From positions 1 to 42,266 of the forward strand of contig JAJEHI010000048.1 of the NCBI GenBank assembly GCA_022823775.1: a stretch of DNA of 42,266 nt, in the 5' to 3' direction. The stretch is from Defluviicoccus sp. Lineage in GTDB: Bacteria; Pseudomonadota; Alphaproteobacteria; MPNO01. Positions within the stretch are counted from its first letter, which is position 1, and the number at the start of each line of letters is the position of its first letter. Below are positions 27,078 through 35,538 of this stretch, piece by piece. A model generated the notes under the pieces. The model did no database searches. It saw nothing but the letters and a program-made list of their open reading frames with translations, and was not told the origin of the DNA. Made by a program: the position numbers and the translations under genes.

Positions 27078-27107
27078 GGGTCTTCGGACCCGACGTCTCC
27101 CAGACGT
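27078..27107 (+). ncRNA. Candidate small structured RNA or 3' UTR structure (hairpins 1 and 2)
   Basis: GGGTC-TTCG-GACCC (27078-27091) is followed immediately by ACGTCT-CCC-AGACGT (27093-27107), then an unpaired GCCTCCCTG segment and the terminator hairpin at 27127-27153. Three compact hairpins ending in an intrinsic terminator, with exposed CTCCC/CCTCC (anti-Shine-Dalgarno-like) stretches, resemble small regulatory RNAs of alphaproteobacteria. No clear promoter is visible, so it could equally be the 3' end of the LysR mRNA. Confidence 0.3.
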
Positions 27108-27126
27108 GAAGCCTCCCTGTTAGACT

Positions 27127-27160
27127 GGCCCGGAAATCCTCGATTTCCGGGCCTCCTTTT
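27127..27160 (+). terminator. Strong rho-independent terminator
   Basis: A perfect 11-bp stem (27127-27137 with 27143-27153), loop CCTCG, is followed by TCCTTTT. The T run is on the plus strand, so it ends transcription coming from the trxB-lysR side or from a small RNA just upstream. Confidence 0.85.
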
Positions 27161-27338
27161 CGCCGGGTCGGCGGCCCGCAATTCCGCAAGAGCGAACACC
27201 GCGTCCTTCCGGCCCGACCGGTTCACGAAGTTCGTTTGCGTGGACATTCCGGCCCGCGGGGTGCAGGTTTGGGAGAGACGCGGGAAATCGCATCGACGGC
27301 GGCGCGATTTCCCGCGAAGTCCAGCGGCGGCGGATCGC

Positions 27339-28271
27339 ATGGCGGGTGCGGCAGACGAAACGGTAAGGCCTTCCACGTTCGTGCGGCGCGTCGTCGGCGC
27401 CGAGCGTCTTTCCGGGTTCGTGGAACGCCGGGACACGCCCGGGATCGCGTTCGCGGCGGCGCACGCGGCGCTCCTCGCCGCGACGGGGTGGGTGCTGTGG
27501 CGCGCTCTCGGCACCGCTTGGGCGGTCCCGGCAACCGTCCTGCACGGTATCGTGATCGTCCATCTGTTCGCCCCGTTCCACGAGTCCGTCCACTACACCG
27601 CGTTTCGCTCCCGCGGGCTCAATACCGCGATGAGCTGGATCGCTGGACTCATCCTGATGCTGCCGCCCACCGTGTTCAGCTATCAGCACACGGCGCATCA
27701 CAGGTTTACGCAGGATGTCGAGCGCGACCCGCAGATGATCCCGATGGGCGAGAGCCGCCGGGGGTTCTGGTACTACGCCAGCGCCGTCCCTTACTTTCAG
27801 GGGATTCTGTCCGGGCTCATCCGCCAGCCGTTCGGCCGCCTCAGCCCGTCCGAGCGTCGCGACGTGCCCGAAGCGATGCACGGTGCGGTACGGCGGGAAG
27901 CGATCGCGTTCTGGTGCATCTACCTTTCGCTCGCCGCGATCTCCATCCTTCTCGAAACCTGGCTGGTAGTGCTGTTCTGGCTGCTGCCGAGGGTCGCGGG
28001 CGAGCCTCTCATGCGTGTCATCCGGATGTCCGAGCATGTCGGCTGCGCGCGGGTGCCGAGCATGCTGGAAAACACCCGCACGGTGTTCACAATCGCGCCG
28101 CTGCGCTGGCTCGCCTGGAACATGGCCTACCACACCGCCCATCACGCGCTTCCCCAGACGCCGTTCTTCCGGCTTCGGACGCTCGACGCGGTGCTGCGGG
28201 ATCACGTGGTGGAGACGCGACAGGGGTACGTGGACTTCGTCCGCACCCATTTTCGCCGAATGGCCCAGTGA
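27339..28271 (+). CDS. Fatty-acid-desaturase family membrane di-iron protein
   Basis: This 310-residue integral membrane protein has the histidine boxes of the membrane desaturase/hydroxylase superfamily: HESVH (residues 81-85), HTAHH (117-121) and a second HTAHH in MAYHTAHHALPQTP near residue 264. These bind a di-iron centre that desaturates or hydroxylates acyl chains or related lipids. Hydrophobic segments lie around residues 36-80, 97-113 and 190-220. The ATG at 27339 has only a weak ribosome site, but it puts the family-like sequence at the N-terminus. The next gene follows after 24 bp in the same direction, so the group 27339-30668 is probably an operon. The substrate is unknown. Confidence 0.85.
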   Translation: MAGAADETVRPSTFVRRVVGAERLSGFVERRDTPGIAFAAAHAALLAATGWVLWRALGTAWAVPATVLHGIVIVHLFAPFHESVHYTAFRSRGLNTAMSWIAGLILMLPPTVFSYQHTAHHRFTQDVERDPQMIPMGESRRGFWYYASAVPYFQGILSGLIRQPFGRLSPSERRDVPEAMHGAVRREAIAFWCIYLSLAAISILLETWLVVLFWLLPRVAGEPLMRVIRMSEHVGCARVPSMLENTRTVFTIAPLRWLAWNMAYHTAHHALPQTPFFRLRTLDAVLRDHVVETRQGYVDFVRTHFRRMAQ

Positions 28272-28295
28272 CGGTTTTCTCCGGAGGCAGCGCAG

Positions 28296-29666
28296 ATGAC
28301 GGCTCTTGAATCGCTGGTGGAGCTCGACGACGAGGATCGCGCGGCGCTTGCGGAGATCCGGGAGGACATCCACGCGAAGATGTCGCGCCTGCGGGACCTC
28401 GACCCATGCATTCTCGACATGTCCTTTCGCGAAGCGGCGCTTTCCTCACGATACGGCCATACGCTGGCCGACAAGATCGAGCTCTACGAGCTTGCGCGAG
28501 AGTTCGGGTTCACCGATTTCGGGCTCTCGAACTTCTACGATTTCCCGTCGGTGACGGATCAGTTCCTCGATTACCTGATCGAGAACGACATTCCCCTCGA
28601 CCGGTTCCTCGTGACCGTCGCGGTGGAACCGGGCGACGGGAGCAACGCCATCGCGCGGAGTCCCGCCGTGGTCCGCACGGAAGAGGCGGGAATCCCGAAC
28701 GTGATCCTGCTCGTCGAGATCCGTCCCTGCACGGTGGAGCTGAGCGGTCGCGACCGCGACGAGATGCTGCGCGACATCGACCGCTATATCCGTCACTACC
28801 GCGCGCGATTGCCGCCGGAGACGGAACGGGAGGGGCGGATTTACGTCCGCATCGCGGACATCTTCGATGCGTTCGACGACGATCCGGCCTACGTGGTCCA
28901 GGCGCTCAAGCTGCTCGGGGCCTCGCCGATAACCGGCATCCTCTACGAGGACGTGCGCGGCAGCCGCTTCACGTTCGAGTCCAACGCACTGGTCCGGCTG
29001 ATGCGGCGCTACCTGCCGCCGCCCCGCAAGATCCTCGCCCATCCCCATTCGGGCAACGGGATGGAGGACGCGGCGACCATCGAGGCGGTGCTGGAAGGCG
29101 CGGACGGTGTGTGGGCGGGGTTCACGCCGCAGGCGGCGCAGGGCGGGCACGGCTCCGCCCTGATGTTCCTGACCAACCTGGTACGGGCCGGCAATCCCCA
29201 CGTGGAGCGCCTCTACCGGCTGGAGAAGCTGGTGGAGACCGCGCGCAGGATGTGGCAGGTCCACGACCGGCACGACATCGAGCCCAACCAGCCGGTGGTG
29301 GGCGAACGCGCTTACCGCTACGTGGACCGGTATTTCGAGCAGGGCGACCTGCCCTGCGACCTCGACCCGGAACTCATCGGCGCCGAGGTCGGCTACGAGA
29401 TTATGCCTGCGTGGGCTCCGACCTACGTCATCGGAAAGCGGCTGGAGGAACTCGGATACGAGCCCGAGTTGTACCAAAACCGCACCCTGCTCCATCGGGT
29501 GAGGGCATTGATCAATGAGACGCAAATGGAGGGCCGGCACGTTCGCTTCGACGACCCCGACGAACTGGCCGCCGTGGTCGAACGGGCGCGCGAGGAGGTG
29601 GGTACGCTCCCGGCGGACGAGCAGCGCGCCGACGACAAGGACGTGCTCTCGCTGCGCCGGGGCTGA
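28296..29666 (+). CDS. Divergent DRE-TIM metallolyase-like protein (HMG-CoA lyase/isopropylmalate synthase superfamily)
   Basis: This 456-residue TIM-barrel protein carries a variant DRE motif: D41-M-S-F-R45-E46, followed by TLADKIELYELAREFGFTDF, where HMG-CoA lyases and 2-isopropylmalate synthases have their D-x-T-x-R-D signature. H249-P-H251 in KILAHPHSGNGMEDAATIEA corresponds to the metal-binding HxH. Superfamily members catalyse aldol or Claisen-type cleavage or condensation of acyl-CoA or keto acids with a divalent metal. A good GGAGG site lies 8 nt before the ATG. The C-terminal 150 residues match no domain I can name. It stands between a membrane desaturase and an alcohol dehydrogenase; the reaction is not known. 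Confidence 0.75.
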   Translation: MTALESLVELDDEDRAALAEIREDIHAKMSRLRDLDPCILDMSFREAALSSRYGHTLADKIELYELAREFGFTDFGLSNFYDFPSVTDQFLDYLIENDIPLDRFLVTVAVEPGDGSNAIARSPAVVRTEEAGIPNVILLVEIRPCTVELSGRDRDEMLRDIDRYIRHYRARLPPETEREGRIYVRIADIFDAFDDDPAYVVQALKLLGASPITGILYEDVRGSRFTFESNALVRLMRRYLPPPRKILAHPHSGNGMEDAATIEAVLEGADGVWAGFTPQAAQGGHGSALMFLTNLVRAGNPHVERLYRLEKLVETARRMWQVHDRHDIEPNQPVVGERAYRYVDRYFEQGDLPCDLDPELIGAEVGYEIMPAWAPTYVIGKRLEELGYEPELYQNRTLLHRVRALINETQMEGRHVRFDDPDELAAVVERAREEVGTLPADEQRADDKDVLSLRRG

Positions 29667-29672
29667 ACGACG

Positions 29673-30668
29673 TTGACGCCTCCCGCGCGCGCGATGGTGT
29701 TCGACCGCGTCGGGCGGCCGCTCAAGCTTGAGGAGCGCGGCATCCCGGAGCCGGGCCCGGGCGAGGTGTCGCTTCGCATCTCCGCCTGCGGCGTCTGCCG
29801 CACCGACCTCCACATCGTCGACGGGGAGCTTGCGCAGCCGAGATTGCCGCTGGTTCCGGGACATGAGGCCGTCGGCAGGATCGAGCGTCTGGGCGCCGGG
29901 GTCGACGGCCTCGCCGAGGGCGAGCGGGTGGGCATGCCGTGGCTCGGATGGACATGCGGGGCCTGCCGCTACTGCCGGTCGGGGCGCGAGAACCTTTGCC
30001 CCGATGCCGCGTTCAACGGCTACACGCGGGACGGCGGGTATGCCGATTACGCGCTCGCCGACGCACGCTACTGCTTCCCGGTGGGCGGCGATCTGACCGA
30101 TGCGGAGGCCGCGCCGCTGCTGTGCGCCGGGCTCATCGGCTATCGCTCGCTCCGGATGGCGGGAGACGCGGAGACGGTCGGGGTCTACGGCTTCGGCGCC
30201 GCCGCCCATATCGTCGCCCAGGTCGCGCGCCACGAAGGCCGGCGGGTCTTCGCCTTCGTCCGGCGGGGCGACGAAGAGGCGCGAACCTTCGCGCTGTCGC
30301 TCGGCGCGGAATGGGCCGGATGGTCGGACGAAGCGCCGCCCGAGCCGCTGGAGGCCGCGATCCTCTACGCCCCGGTGGGCGCGCTCGTCCCCGCCGCGCT
30401 CCGCGCCGTCGCGCCGGGCGGTATCGTGGTCTGCACGGGCATCCACATGAGCGACATCCCGTCCTTTGCCTACGATCTGCTCTGGCAGGAGCGGCGGTTG
30501 GTTTCGGTCGCCAACCTCACTCGCGGCGACGGAACGGCGTTCCTTCCCCTCGCGGCGGAAATTCCCATCCGTCCGGCCGTGCAAACGATGCCTCTCGAAA
30601 AGGCCAACGAGGCGCTTGCGGCCTTGCGCGAGGGCGCGGTGTCCGGCGCGGTCGTCCTCACCGCCTAA
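29673..30668 (+). CDS. Zinc-dependent alcohol dehydrogenase (MDR family)
   Basis: This 331-residue medium-chain dehydrogenase has the catalytic zinc residues C42 (CGVCRTDLH) and H64-E65 (PGHEAVG), and the structural zinc cysteines C95, C98, C101 and C109. The nucleotide-binding region is VGVYGFGAAAHIVAQVA. It resembles the propanol-preferring AdhP/AdhA branch. It oxidises alcohols or reduces aldehydes with NAD(P). The start is a TTG at 29673, 6 bp after the previous stop, with GGGG upstream; an in-frame ATG at 29694 is possible but would cut the first beta strand. It ends 31 bp before the convergent ccmI stop. Confidence 0.9.
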   Translation: MTPPARAMVFDRVGRPLKLEERGIPEPGPGEVSLRISACGVCRTDLHIVDGELAQPRLPLVPGHEAVGRIERLGAGVDGLAEGERVGMPWLGWTCGACRYCRSGRENLCPDAAFNGYTRDGGYADYALADARYCFPVGGDLTDAEAAPLLCAGLIGYRSLRMAGDAETVGVYGFGAAAHIVAQVARHEGRRVFAFVRRGDEEARTFALSLGAEWAGWSDEAPPEPLEAAILYAPVGALVPAALRAVAPGGIVVCTGIHMSDIPSFAYDLLWQERRLVSVANLTRGDGTAFLPLAAEIPIRPAVQTMPLEKANEALAALREGAVSGAVVLTA

Positions 30669-30699
30669 CCCGTCCCCCGCGACGGCCCGGCGGACGGAA

Positions 30700-31830
30700 T
30701 CATCTGCTCCCGCGGAGCGTTTCGATACGCCGTTCCACGGCGGCGCGCTCCGGCGAGTCCTCGGGCAGGAGCCGGGCGAGCGCGGTCAGCGCGTCGCGCT
30801 CCTTTTCCGGCTCGCCGAGCACGCGCCAGGACCGCGCGAGGCGCGCCCAGCCCTCCGCGTCGCCGGGTTCTTCCTTCAGCCGCGCGGCAAGCCCTTCGAC
30901 CATGCCGCGGATCATCCGCGCCCGTTCCTCGGGCAGCATCTCCCGCGCAGCGGCGACGTCCTCCCGCGTCGGACCGCGCGCCGTTCCGGCGTCGGTCTCG
31001 GGCGCGAGACCCGCAATCCGCTGGCGCAGCATGGGCAGCCATTCGGCGTCTTCCGGAGAGGCCGCTTCCAGCGCCCGCCAGCGCGCGAGCGCGCCGTCCC
31101 GGTCTCCCTTCTGGAGCGCCGCGAGGCCGAGATAGAAACGCGCCCTCGGTTCCCCGGGATCGATCGTCAGGGCGGCGGCGAACAGATGCTCCGCCTCTTC
31201 CGTGACCGTCCCGCGGTTCGCCGCGGCGAGCGCTTCGCCCTGGAGCGACTTGAGATCGGCGTCGGCGGGCAGCAGCGCCGCCGCGCGGCCATAGGCGCGC
31301 GCCGCCTCCGAATGGCGTTCCAGCGACGAGAGCGACCGGCCGAGCAGGCGCCAGCCCCGCGCGTCGTCGGGCCGTTCTTCCATGCGTTCGGCGAGACGCT
31401 CGACCAGCGTCGTCATATCGGTGTCGCGCTCCGCGGTGCGCGCGTCGGCATTTCCCGCTTCCATGATTGCGGGGCCGAGCGGCGCGCCCTGCCAGACATA
31501 AAGCCCGCCGGCGGCCAGCGGCACCGCTGCCGCGAGAACGACGGCGAGGATCGCCCGCGTCCGAGGGGCCGCGCGCTCCTCCGGGGTCTCTTCCGCGGCC
31601 GCGTCGGCGGCGAGCAGCCTCCGGCCGATCTCCGTGCGCGAGGCTTCCAGCTGGCTTTCGGTGACCAGGCCCCGCGCACGGTCGCGCTCCAGCTCGGCGA
31701 GCTGGTCCCGGTAGATTTCGACGTCGTGCTCGGCGCGCGGCCGGGGCGGCTCCGGCGGCCGCAGCAAGGGGACCAGGACGCAGAGGACGACAAACAGCGC
31801 CATGCCAGCGAGTGCCGCGAAGAGAATCAC
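30700..31830 (-). CDS. ccmI: Cytochrome c maturation protein CcmI (CycH), TPR protein
   Basis: This 376-residue inner-membrane protein begins with a transmembrane segment (ILFAALAGMALFVVLCVLVPLL), then a cytoplasmic part with DVEIYRDQLAELERDRARG, a second membrane segment near residues 95-115, and TPR-like repeats (ARGWRLLGRSLSSLERHSEAA, ARFYLGLAALQKGDRDGAL, AEGWARLARSW). CcmI chaperones apocytochrome c to the heme ligation complex. The GTG at 31830 overlaps the ccmH stop (GTGA), which decides the start. It is the last gene of the ccm operon. Confidence 0.92.
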   Translation of the reverse strand: MILFAALAGMALFVVLCVLVPLLRPPEPPRPRAEHDVEIYRDQLAELERDRARGLVTESQLEASRTEIGRRLLAADAAAEETPEERAAPRTRAILAVVLAAAVPLAAGGLYVWQGAPLGPAIMEAGNADARTAERDTDMTTLVERLAERMEERPDDARGWRLLGRSLSSLERHSEAARAYGRAAALLPADADLKSLQGEALAAANRGTVTEEAEHLFAAALTIDPGEPRARFYLGLAALQKGDRDGALARWRALEAASPEDAEWLPMLRQRIAGLAPETDAGTARGPTREDVAAAREMLPEERARMIRGMVEGLAARLKEEPGDAEGWARLARSWRVLGEPEKERDALTALARLLPEDSPERAAVERRIETLRGSR

Positions 31831-32303
31831 GACGCCCCGTCCCCGCCGAGCAGGCGGTCGAGCTTCGCCCGCTCTTGTTCGTTCAACGCCGGGGCCTCTC
31901 CGGGCACGGAGGCGCGGCGTCGCCGCAGGAATACCGCGACGGCGGCGCCTCCGATCAGGAAGATCGCCGCCGGACCGAGCCACAGCGCATAGGTCGCCGC
32001 CTTGAACGGCGGCGACAGGAGCACGAAATCGCCGTAGCGCTCGGCAACGAATCGGACGATCTCCTCGTCGCTCGCGCCGGCGGTCAGCCGCTCCCGGACG
32101 ACGATACGTAAATCCCTCGCGAGCGGGGCGTCGGAATCGTCGATCGACTGGTTCTGGCAGACCAGACAGCGGAGCTGCTTGGAGATCGCCCGCGCCCGGT
32201 TTTCGAGACCCGGATCGGCTAGGATCTCGTCGGGCTCGACCGAGGCCGCGGGGGCGGAGAAGACCGACAGCAGGACCGCCATCAGGGCGACCCGGCGGAT
32301 CAT
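31827..32303 (-). CDS. ccmH: Cytochrome c maturation protein CcmH (CycL)
   Basis: This 158-residue protein has an N-terminal signal or anchor (MIRRVALMAVLLSVF), the thiol-redox motif LRCLVCQNQSI with C46 and C49, and a C-terminal membrane segment (ALWLGPAAIFLIGGAAVAVF). It keeps the CXXCH cysteines of apocytochrome c reduced for heme attachment in the periplasm. The ATG overlaps the ccmG stop (ATGA). Confidence 0.95.
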   Translation of the reverse strand: MIRRVALMAVLLSVFSAPAASVEPDEILADPGLENRARAISKQLRCLVCQNQSIDDSDAPLARDLRIVVRERLTAGASDEEIVRFVAERYGDFVLLSPPFKAATYALWLGPAAIFLIGGAAVAVFLRRRRASVPGEAPALNEQERAKLDRLLGGDGAS

Positions 32304-32851
32304 CCGCCGAGCTCCTTCAGGAGCGGCACGATCCTGGTCTCGAGGTCGTGGGCGAGGATCGGGCCGACATGCTTGTACCGGATGCGCCCCTCGCGATCGA
32401 GAACGAAGGTCTCCGGATAGCCGTAGACGCCCCAGTCGATGGAAACGCGGCCCGTCAGGTCGGCGCCGATCCGGCGGTACGGGTTGCCGAGCCGGCGAAG
32501 GAAGGCGCGCGCGCTCTTCGGCTTGTCCTTGATGTTGATCCCGTAGATCGGCACGCCCGCCCGCGCGAGCCGCATCAGGAAAGGGTGCTCCTGCTGGCAG
32601 GGTGGGCACCACGAGGCGAACACGTTGACCATCGCGACCTCGCCCCGGAGGTCGGCGGTCCTGAGCCCGCCCTCCATGCCCTCGATGGGCGGCAGGTCGA
32701 ATTCCGGAGCCGGCTTTCCGATCAGGGCCGAAGGCACCTCCGCGGCGTCCTTCTCGCCGGTGCCGATCTGGTGGAGATAGAAGCCGAAAACGGCGGCCAG
32801 CAGCGCAAAGACGGCGACGGGTATAGCCGTGGAGGAACGAATCGCGGTCAT
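32300..32851 (-). CDS. ccmG: Thiol:disulfide interchange protein CcmG (DsbE)
   Basis: This 183-residue membrane-anchored periplasmic thioredoxin-fold protein has an N-terminal anchor (AIPVAVFALLAAVFGFYL), active site W-C82-P-P-C85, and YGYPETFVLDREG with the cis-proline loop. It passes reducing power to CcmH and apocytochrome. The ATG overlaps the ccmF stop by ATGA. Confidence 0.95.
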   Translation of the reverse strand: MTAIRSSTAIPVAVFALLAAVFGFYLHQIGTGEKDAAEVPSALIGKPAPEFDLPPIEGMEGGLRTADLRGEVAMVNVFASWCPPCQQEHPFLMRLARAGVPIYGINIKDKPKSARAFLRRLGNPYRRIGADLTGRVSIDWGVYGYPETFVLDREGRIRYKHVGPILAHDLETRIVPLLKELGG

Positions 32852-34836
32852 GGCGGCGCGCCGGCCTCGACCGCCGGGCTCCGCCTTGCCCTGCGCGGCG
32901 CGCCGATCCGGAGCCTGCGGTCGGTAAGCGAGACCGCGCCGCCCGCTGCCATCACGATGGCGCCGACCCAAATCCACGGCACCAGCGGGTTGTGATAGAG
33001 CCGCGCCGTCCATGCGCCGGTCGAGCTCCGTTCGCCGAGGACGGCGTAGATGTCGGCAAGCCAGGTGGTGTGGATCGCCGCTTCGGTGGTCTGGGACCGT
33101 TCCGCCGGATAGTCCCGCTTCTCGGGTCGCAGCACGGCCAGGAGGCGCCCGTCGCGCTCGAGTTCGAAGCGGCCCGTCACGGCGCGGTAGTTGGGCCCCG
33201 CGGTCTCGGACACGCCCCGGAACGTCAGACTGTAGCCCGCGACATCGACCGTATCGCCGGGGTCCATCGACTGGATCCGCTCGGTCTGCCAGGCCGACGA
33301 GGCGGTGACGCCGGCGACCACGATGCCGAGCCCGGCATGCGCCACGGTCATCCCCCAGGCGCTCCGGGGCAGGTTGGCCGCGCGCCGGAGCACCGAGCCG
33401 GCCGCCACGCGGCCGACGCCGACCCTGCCGGCCAACTCCGCCAGGGCGCCGAAGAACAGCCAGGCGGCGAGACCGAGCCCGAGAGCCGCGAGAAGGTCCT
33501 CGATTCCGGCGCGCCACGCGGCCGCGGCCGCGGCCGCGACGGCGGCCACGAGAGCGACCCCGAGGCGGCTCCACACGCCCGAAAGATCGCCCCGCTTCCA
33601 TGCGAGCGTGGAGCCGATGACGCAGGCGATCAGGAGCGGCACCACGATCGGCACGAACGTCGCCTCGAAGAAGGGCGGGCCGACGGAGACCTTGCCGCCG
33701 CCGAGGGCATCGAGAATGAGCGGGTAGAGGGTGCCGAGGAGGACGACCGCGGCCGCCGTGGCGAGCAGGAGGTTGTTGAGCACCAGCGCTCCCTCGCGCG
33801 AGACCGGCGCGAACAGCCCGCCTCCCTTGAGCCCCGGCGCGCGGACGGCGTAGAGCACGAGCCCGCCGCCGGTCACCAGGATCAGCAGGCCGAGGATGAA
33901 GACGCCGCGGTCCGGGTCGGTGGCGAAGGCGTGAACCGAGGTGAGAACCCCCGAACGCACCAGGAAGGTGCCGAGCAGCGAGAGACCGAAGGTGAGGATG
34001 GCGAGCAGCACCGTCCAGCCCTTCAGCGTGTCGCGCTTCTCGACCACGATCGCGGAGTGGAGAAGCGCCGTTCCGGCGAGCCAGGGCATGAAGGACGCGT
34101 TCTCGACCGGATCCCAGAACCACCAGCCGCCCCAGCCGAGCTCGTAATAGGCCCACCAGCTGCCGAGCGCGATCCCGACGGTGAGCGCGCACCAGGCAAG
34201 CAGCGTCCACGGCCTGACCCAGCGCGCCCAGGCCGGATCGACGCGGCCCTCGATCAGCGCGGCGACGGCGAAGGAGAACGAGATCGAGAACCCGACATAG
34301 CCGAGATAGAGGAAGGGCGGGTGGAGAGCGAGGCCCGGATCCTGCAACAGCGGGTTAAGACCCTGGCCCTCGGCCGGCGCCGGGGAAAGCCGGACGAACG
34401 GGTTGGAGGTGAACAGGATAAAGGCGAAGAATCCCGTCGCCACCAGCCCGTGCACGGCGAGCACCCGGGCCCCGAGCGTCGCGGGGAGGTTGCGGCCGAA
34501 GCCCGCGATCATGGCGCCGAAGAGGGCCAGGATCAGCACCCACAGCACCATCGAGCCCTCGTGGTTCGCCCAGACGCCGGTAATCTTGTAGATCAGCGGC
34601 TTGAGCGTGTGGGAGTGACGGGCGACGAGCGCGACCGAGAAGTCCGAGACCGTGAAGGCATGGATGAGGGCGAGGAAGGCGGCGGCCACCAGGCCGAGCT
34701 GGAGCAGCGCCGCCGGCTTTGCGACCGCCATCATCGCCGGATCGCCCCGGGCCGCGCCGATCATCGGCACCGTCCCCTGGATCAGGGCCAGCAGGAAGGC
34801 GAGGATGAGCGCGAAATGGCCGATTTCGGCGATCAC
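32848..34836 (-). CDS. ccmF: Cytochrome c heme lyase subunit CcmF (CycK)
   Basis: This 662-residue polytopic membrane protein contains the tryptophan-rich heme-handling WWD domain (WGGWWFWDPVENASFMPWL) and many membrane segments, as expected for CcmF (about 650 residues). It receives heme from CcmE and ligates it to apocytochrome c. The start is the GTG at 34836, which overlaps the ccmE stop (GTGA); an upstream extension of 9 codons is out of keeping with the family. Confidence 0.95.
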   Translation of the reverse strand: MIAEIGHFALILAFLLALIQGTVPMIGAARGDPAMMAVAKPAALLQLGLVAAAFLALIHAFTVSDFSVALVARHSHTLKPLIYKITGVWANHEGSMVLWVLILALFGAMIAGFGRNLPATLGARVLAVHGLVATGFFAFILFTSNPFVRLSPAPAEGQGLNPLLQDPGLALHPPFLYLGYVGFSISFSFAVAALIEGRVDPAWARWVRPWTLLAWCALTVGIALGSWWAYYELGWGGWWFWDPVENASFMPWLAGTALLHSAIVVEKRDTLKGWTVLLAILTFGLSLLGTFLVRSGVLTSVHAFATDPDRGVFILGLLILVTGGGLVLYAVRAPGLKGGGLFAPVSREGALVLNNLLLATAAAVVLLGTLYPLILDALGGGKVSVGPPFFEATFVPIVVPLLIACVIGSTLAWKRGDLSGVWSRLGVALVAAVAAAAAAAWRAGIEDLLAALGLGLAAWLFFGALAELAGRVGVGRVAAGSVLRRAANLPRSAWGMTVAHAGLGIVVAGVTASSAWQTERIQSMDPGDTVDVAGYSLTFRGVSETAGPNYRAVTGRFELERDGRLLAVLRPEKRDYPAERSQTTEAAIHTTWLADIYAVLGERSSTGAWTARLYHNPLVPWIWVGAIVMAAGGAVSLTDRRLRIGAPRRARRSPAVEAGAPP

Positions 34837-35285
34837 TCGGCACCCTCCGGCGCACCGCGCCACCTACCCGACTCCTTCAGCGCGTCCGCGACCTCCTTGG
34901 GCATGTAGGTCTCGTCGTGCTTGGCGAGCACCTCGTCGGCGCGAAACCGTCCGTCCGCGTCGAGCCGCCCCTCGGCGACCACGCCCTGACCCTCGCGAAA
35001 CAGGTCGGGCAGGACTCCCGTATAGGCGACGTCGATGGTGTTCGCGGTGTCGGTGACGCGGAAGCTCACGCTCATCGCATCGGCGCCGCGTACCACGGAT
35101 TCCTTCACCACGATCCCGCCGATGCGGAACCGGCGGTCGGGCGGCGGCTTGCGCTCCGCGACGTCGCTCGGGCTGTAGAAGTAGACGATATTGTCCTCGA
35201 ACGCGGCGAGGGAGAGGACCGCCGCGGCGCCCAGCGCCGCCATGCCGCAGACGACGAAGGCCAGCCGGCGCCGCTTAGGCCGCAT
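34833..35285 (-). CDS. ccmE: Heme chaperone CcmE (CycJ)
   Basis: This 150-residue protein has a single N-terminal membrane anchor and a periplasmic OB-fold. H123 in VLAKHDETYMP is the histidine that binds heme covalently, with Y127 as the nearby tyrosine. It carries heme from CcmC to CcmF. It overlaps ccmD by 11 bp and ccmF by 4 bp. Confidence 0.95.
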   Translation of the reverse strand: MRPKRRRLAFVVCGMAALGAAAVLSLAAFEDNIVYFYSPSDVAERKPPPDRRFRIGGIVVKESVVRGADAMSVSFRVTDTANTIDVAYTGVLPDLFREGQGVVAEGRLDADGRFRADEVLAKHDETYMPKEVADALKESGRWRGAPEGAE

Positions 35286-35493
35286 CGCCTGTGCCGGAAC
35301 CCGGCCGGCCGCGCGTGTGTCTCGGGCGGCGCGGCTGCGCTTCCTCCAGCGCCGCGACCTCGCGTCTGAGCGAACGCAGGCTGCGCACGCTCTGGACGGC
35401 GAGCCCGCCGATGACGATCGCCGCGACCGCGTAGGCCGGCCAGACGAAGCCCGCGTACCCGCCCATAGCCAGGAATTCGTATAGTTCGGTCAT
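35275..35493 (-). CDS. ccmD: Heme exporter protein CcmD
   Basis: This 72-residue protein has one membrane segment (FVWPAYAVAAIVIGGLAVQ) followed by a charged helix (SLRSLRREVAALEEAQ), the typical CcmD layout. It helps release heme-loaded CcmE from the CcmABCD complex. It is slightly long for the family, and its end overlaps the ccmE start by 11 bp. Confidence 0.88.
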   Translation of the reverse strand: MTELYEFLAMGGYAGFVWPAYAVAAIVIGGLAVQSVRSLRSLRREVAALEEAQPRRPRHTRGRPGSGTGDAA

Positions 35494-35538
35494 GCTCCGC
35501 GATGTCCGCTTCCGCGACAGACGCGCGCGTCCATGCTT

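Larger units (their letters stand above)
26920..27338. other. 419-bp intergenic region after the LysR gene
   Basis: No credible gene is visible. The frames crossing it extend the desaturase reading frame, but their sequence is Arg/Ser/Pro-rich and unlike the family. The middle part (27078-27160) holds three consecutive perfect hairpins, the last with a T run; these are listed separately. Confidence 0.6.

Noticed and set aside
27078..27153. tRNA gene in the gap after the LysR gene
   Set aside because: The three hairpins do not fold into a cloverleaf and no T-loop consensus is present.
26964..27338. N-terminal extension of the desaturase gene by 125 codons
   Set aside because: The extension covers the three hairpins and terminator, and its sequence is not family-like; the ATG at 27339 fits the family.
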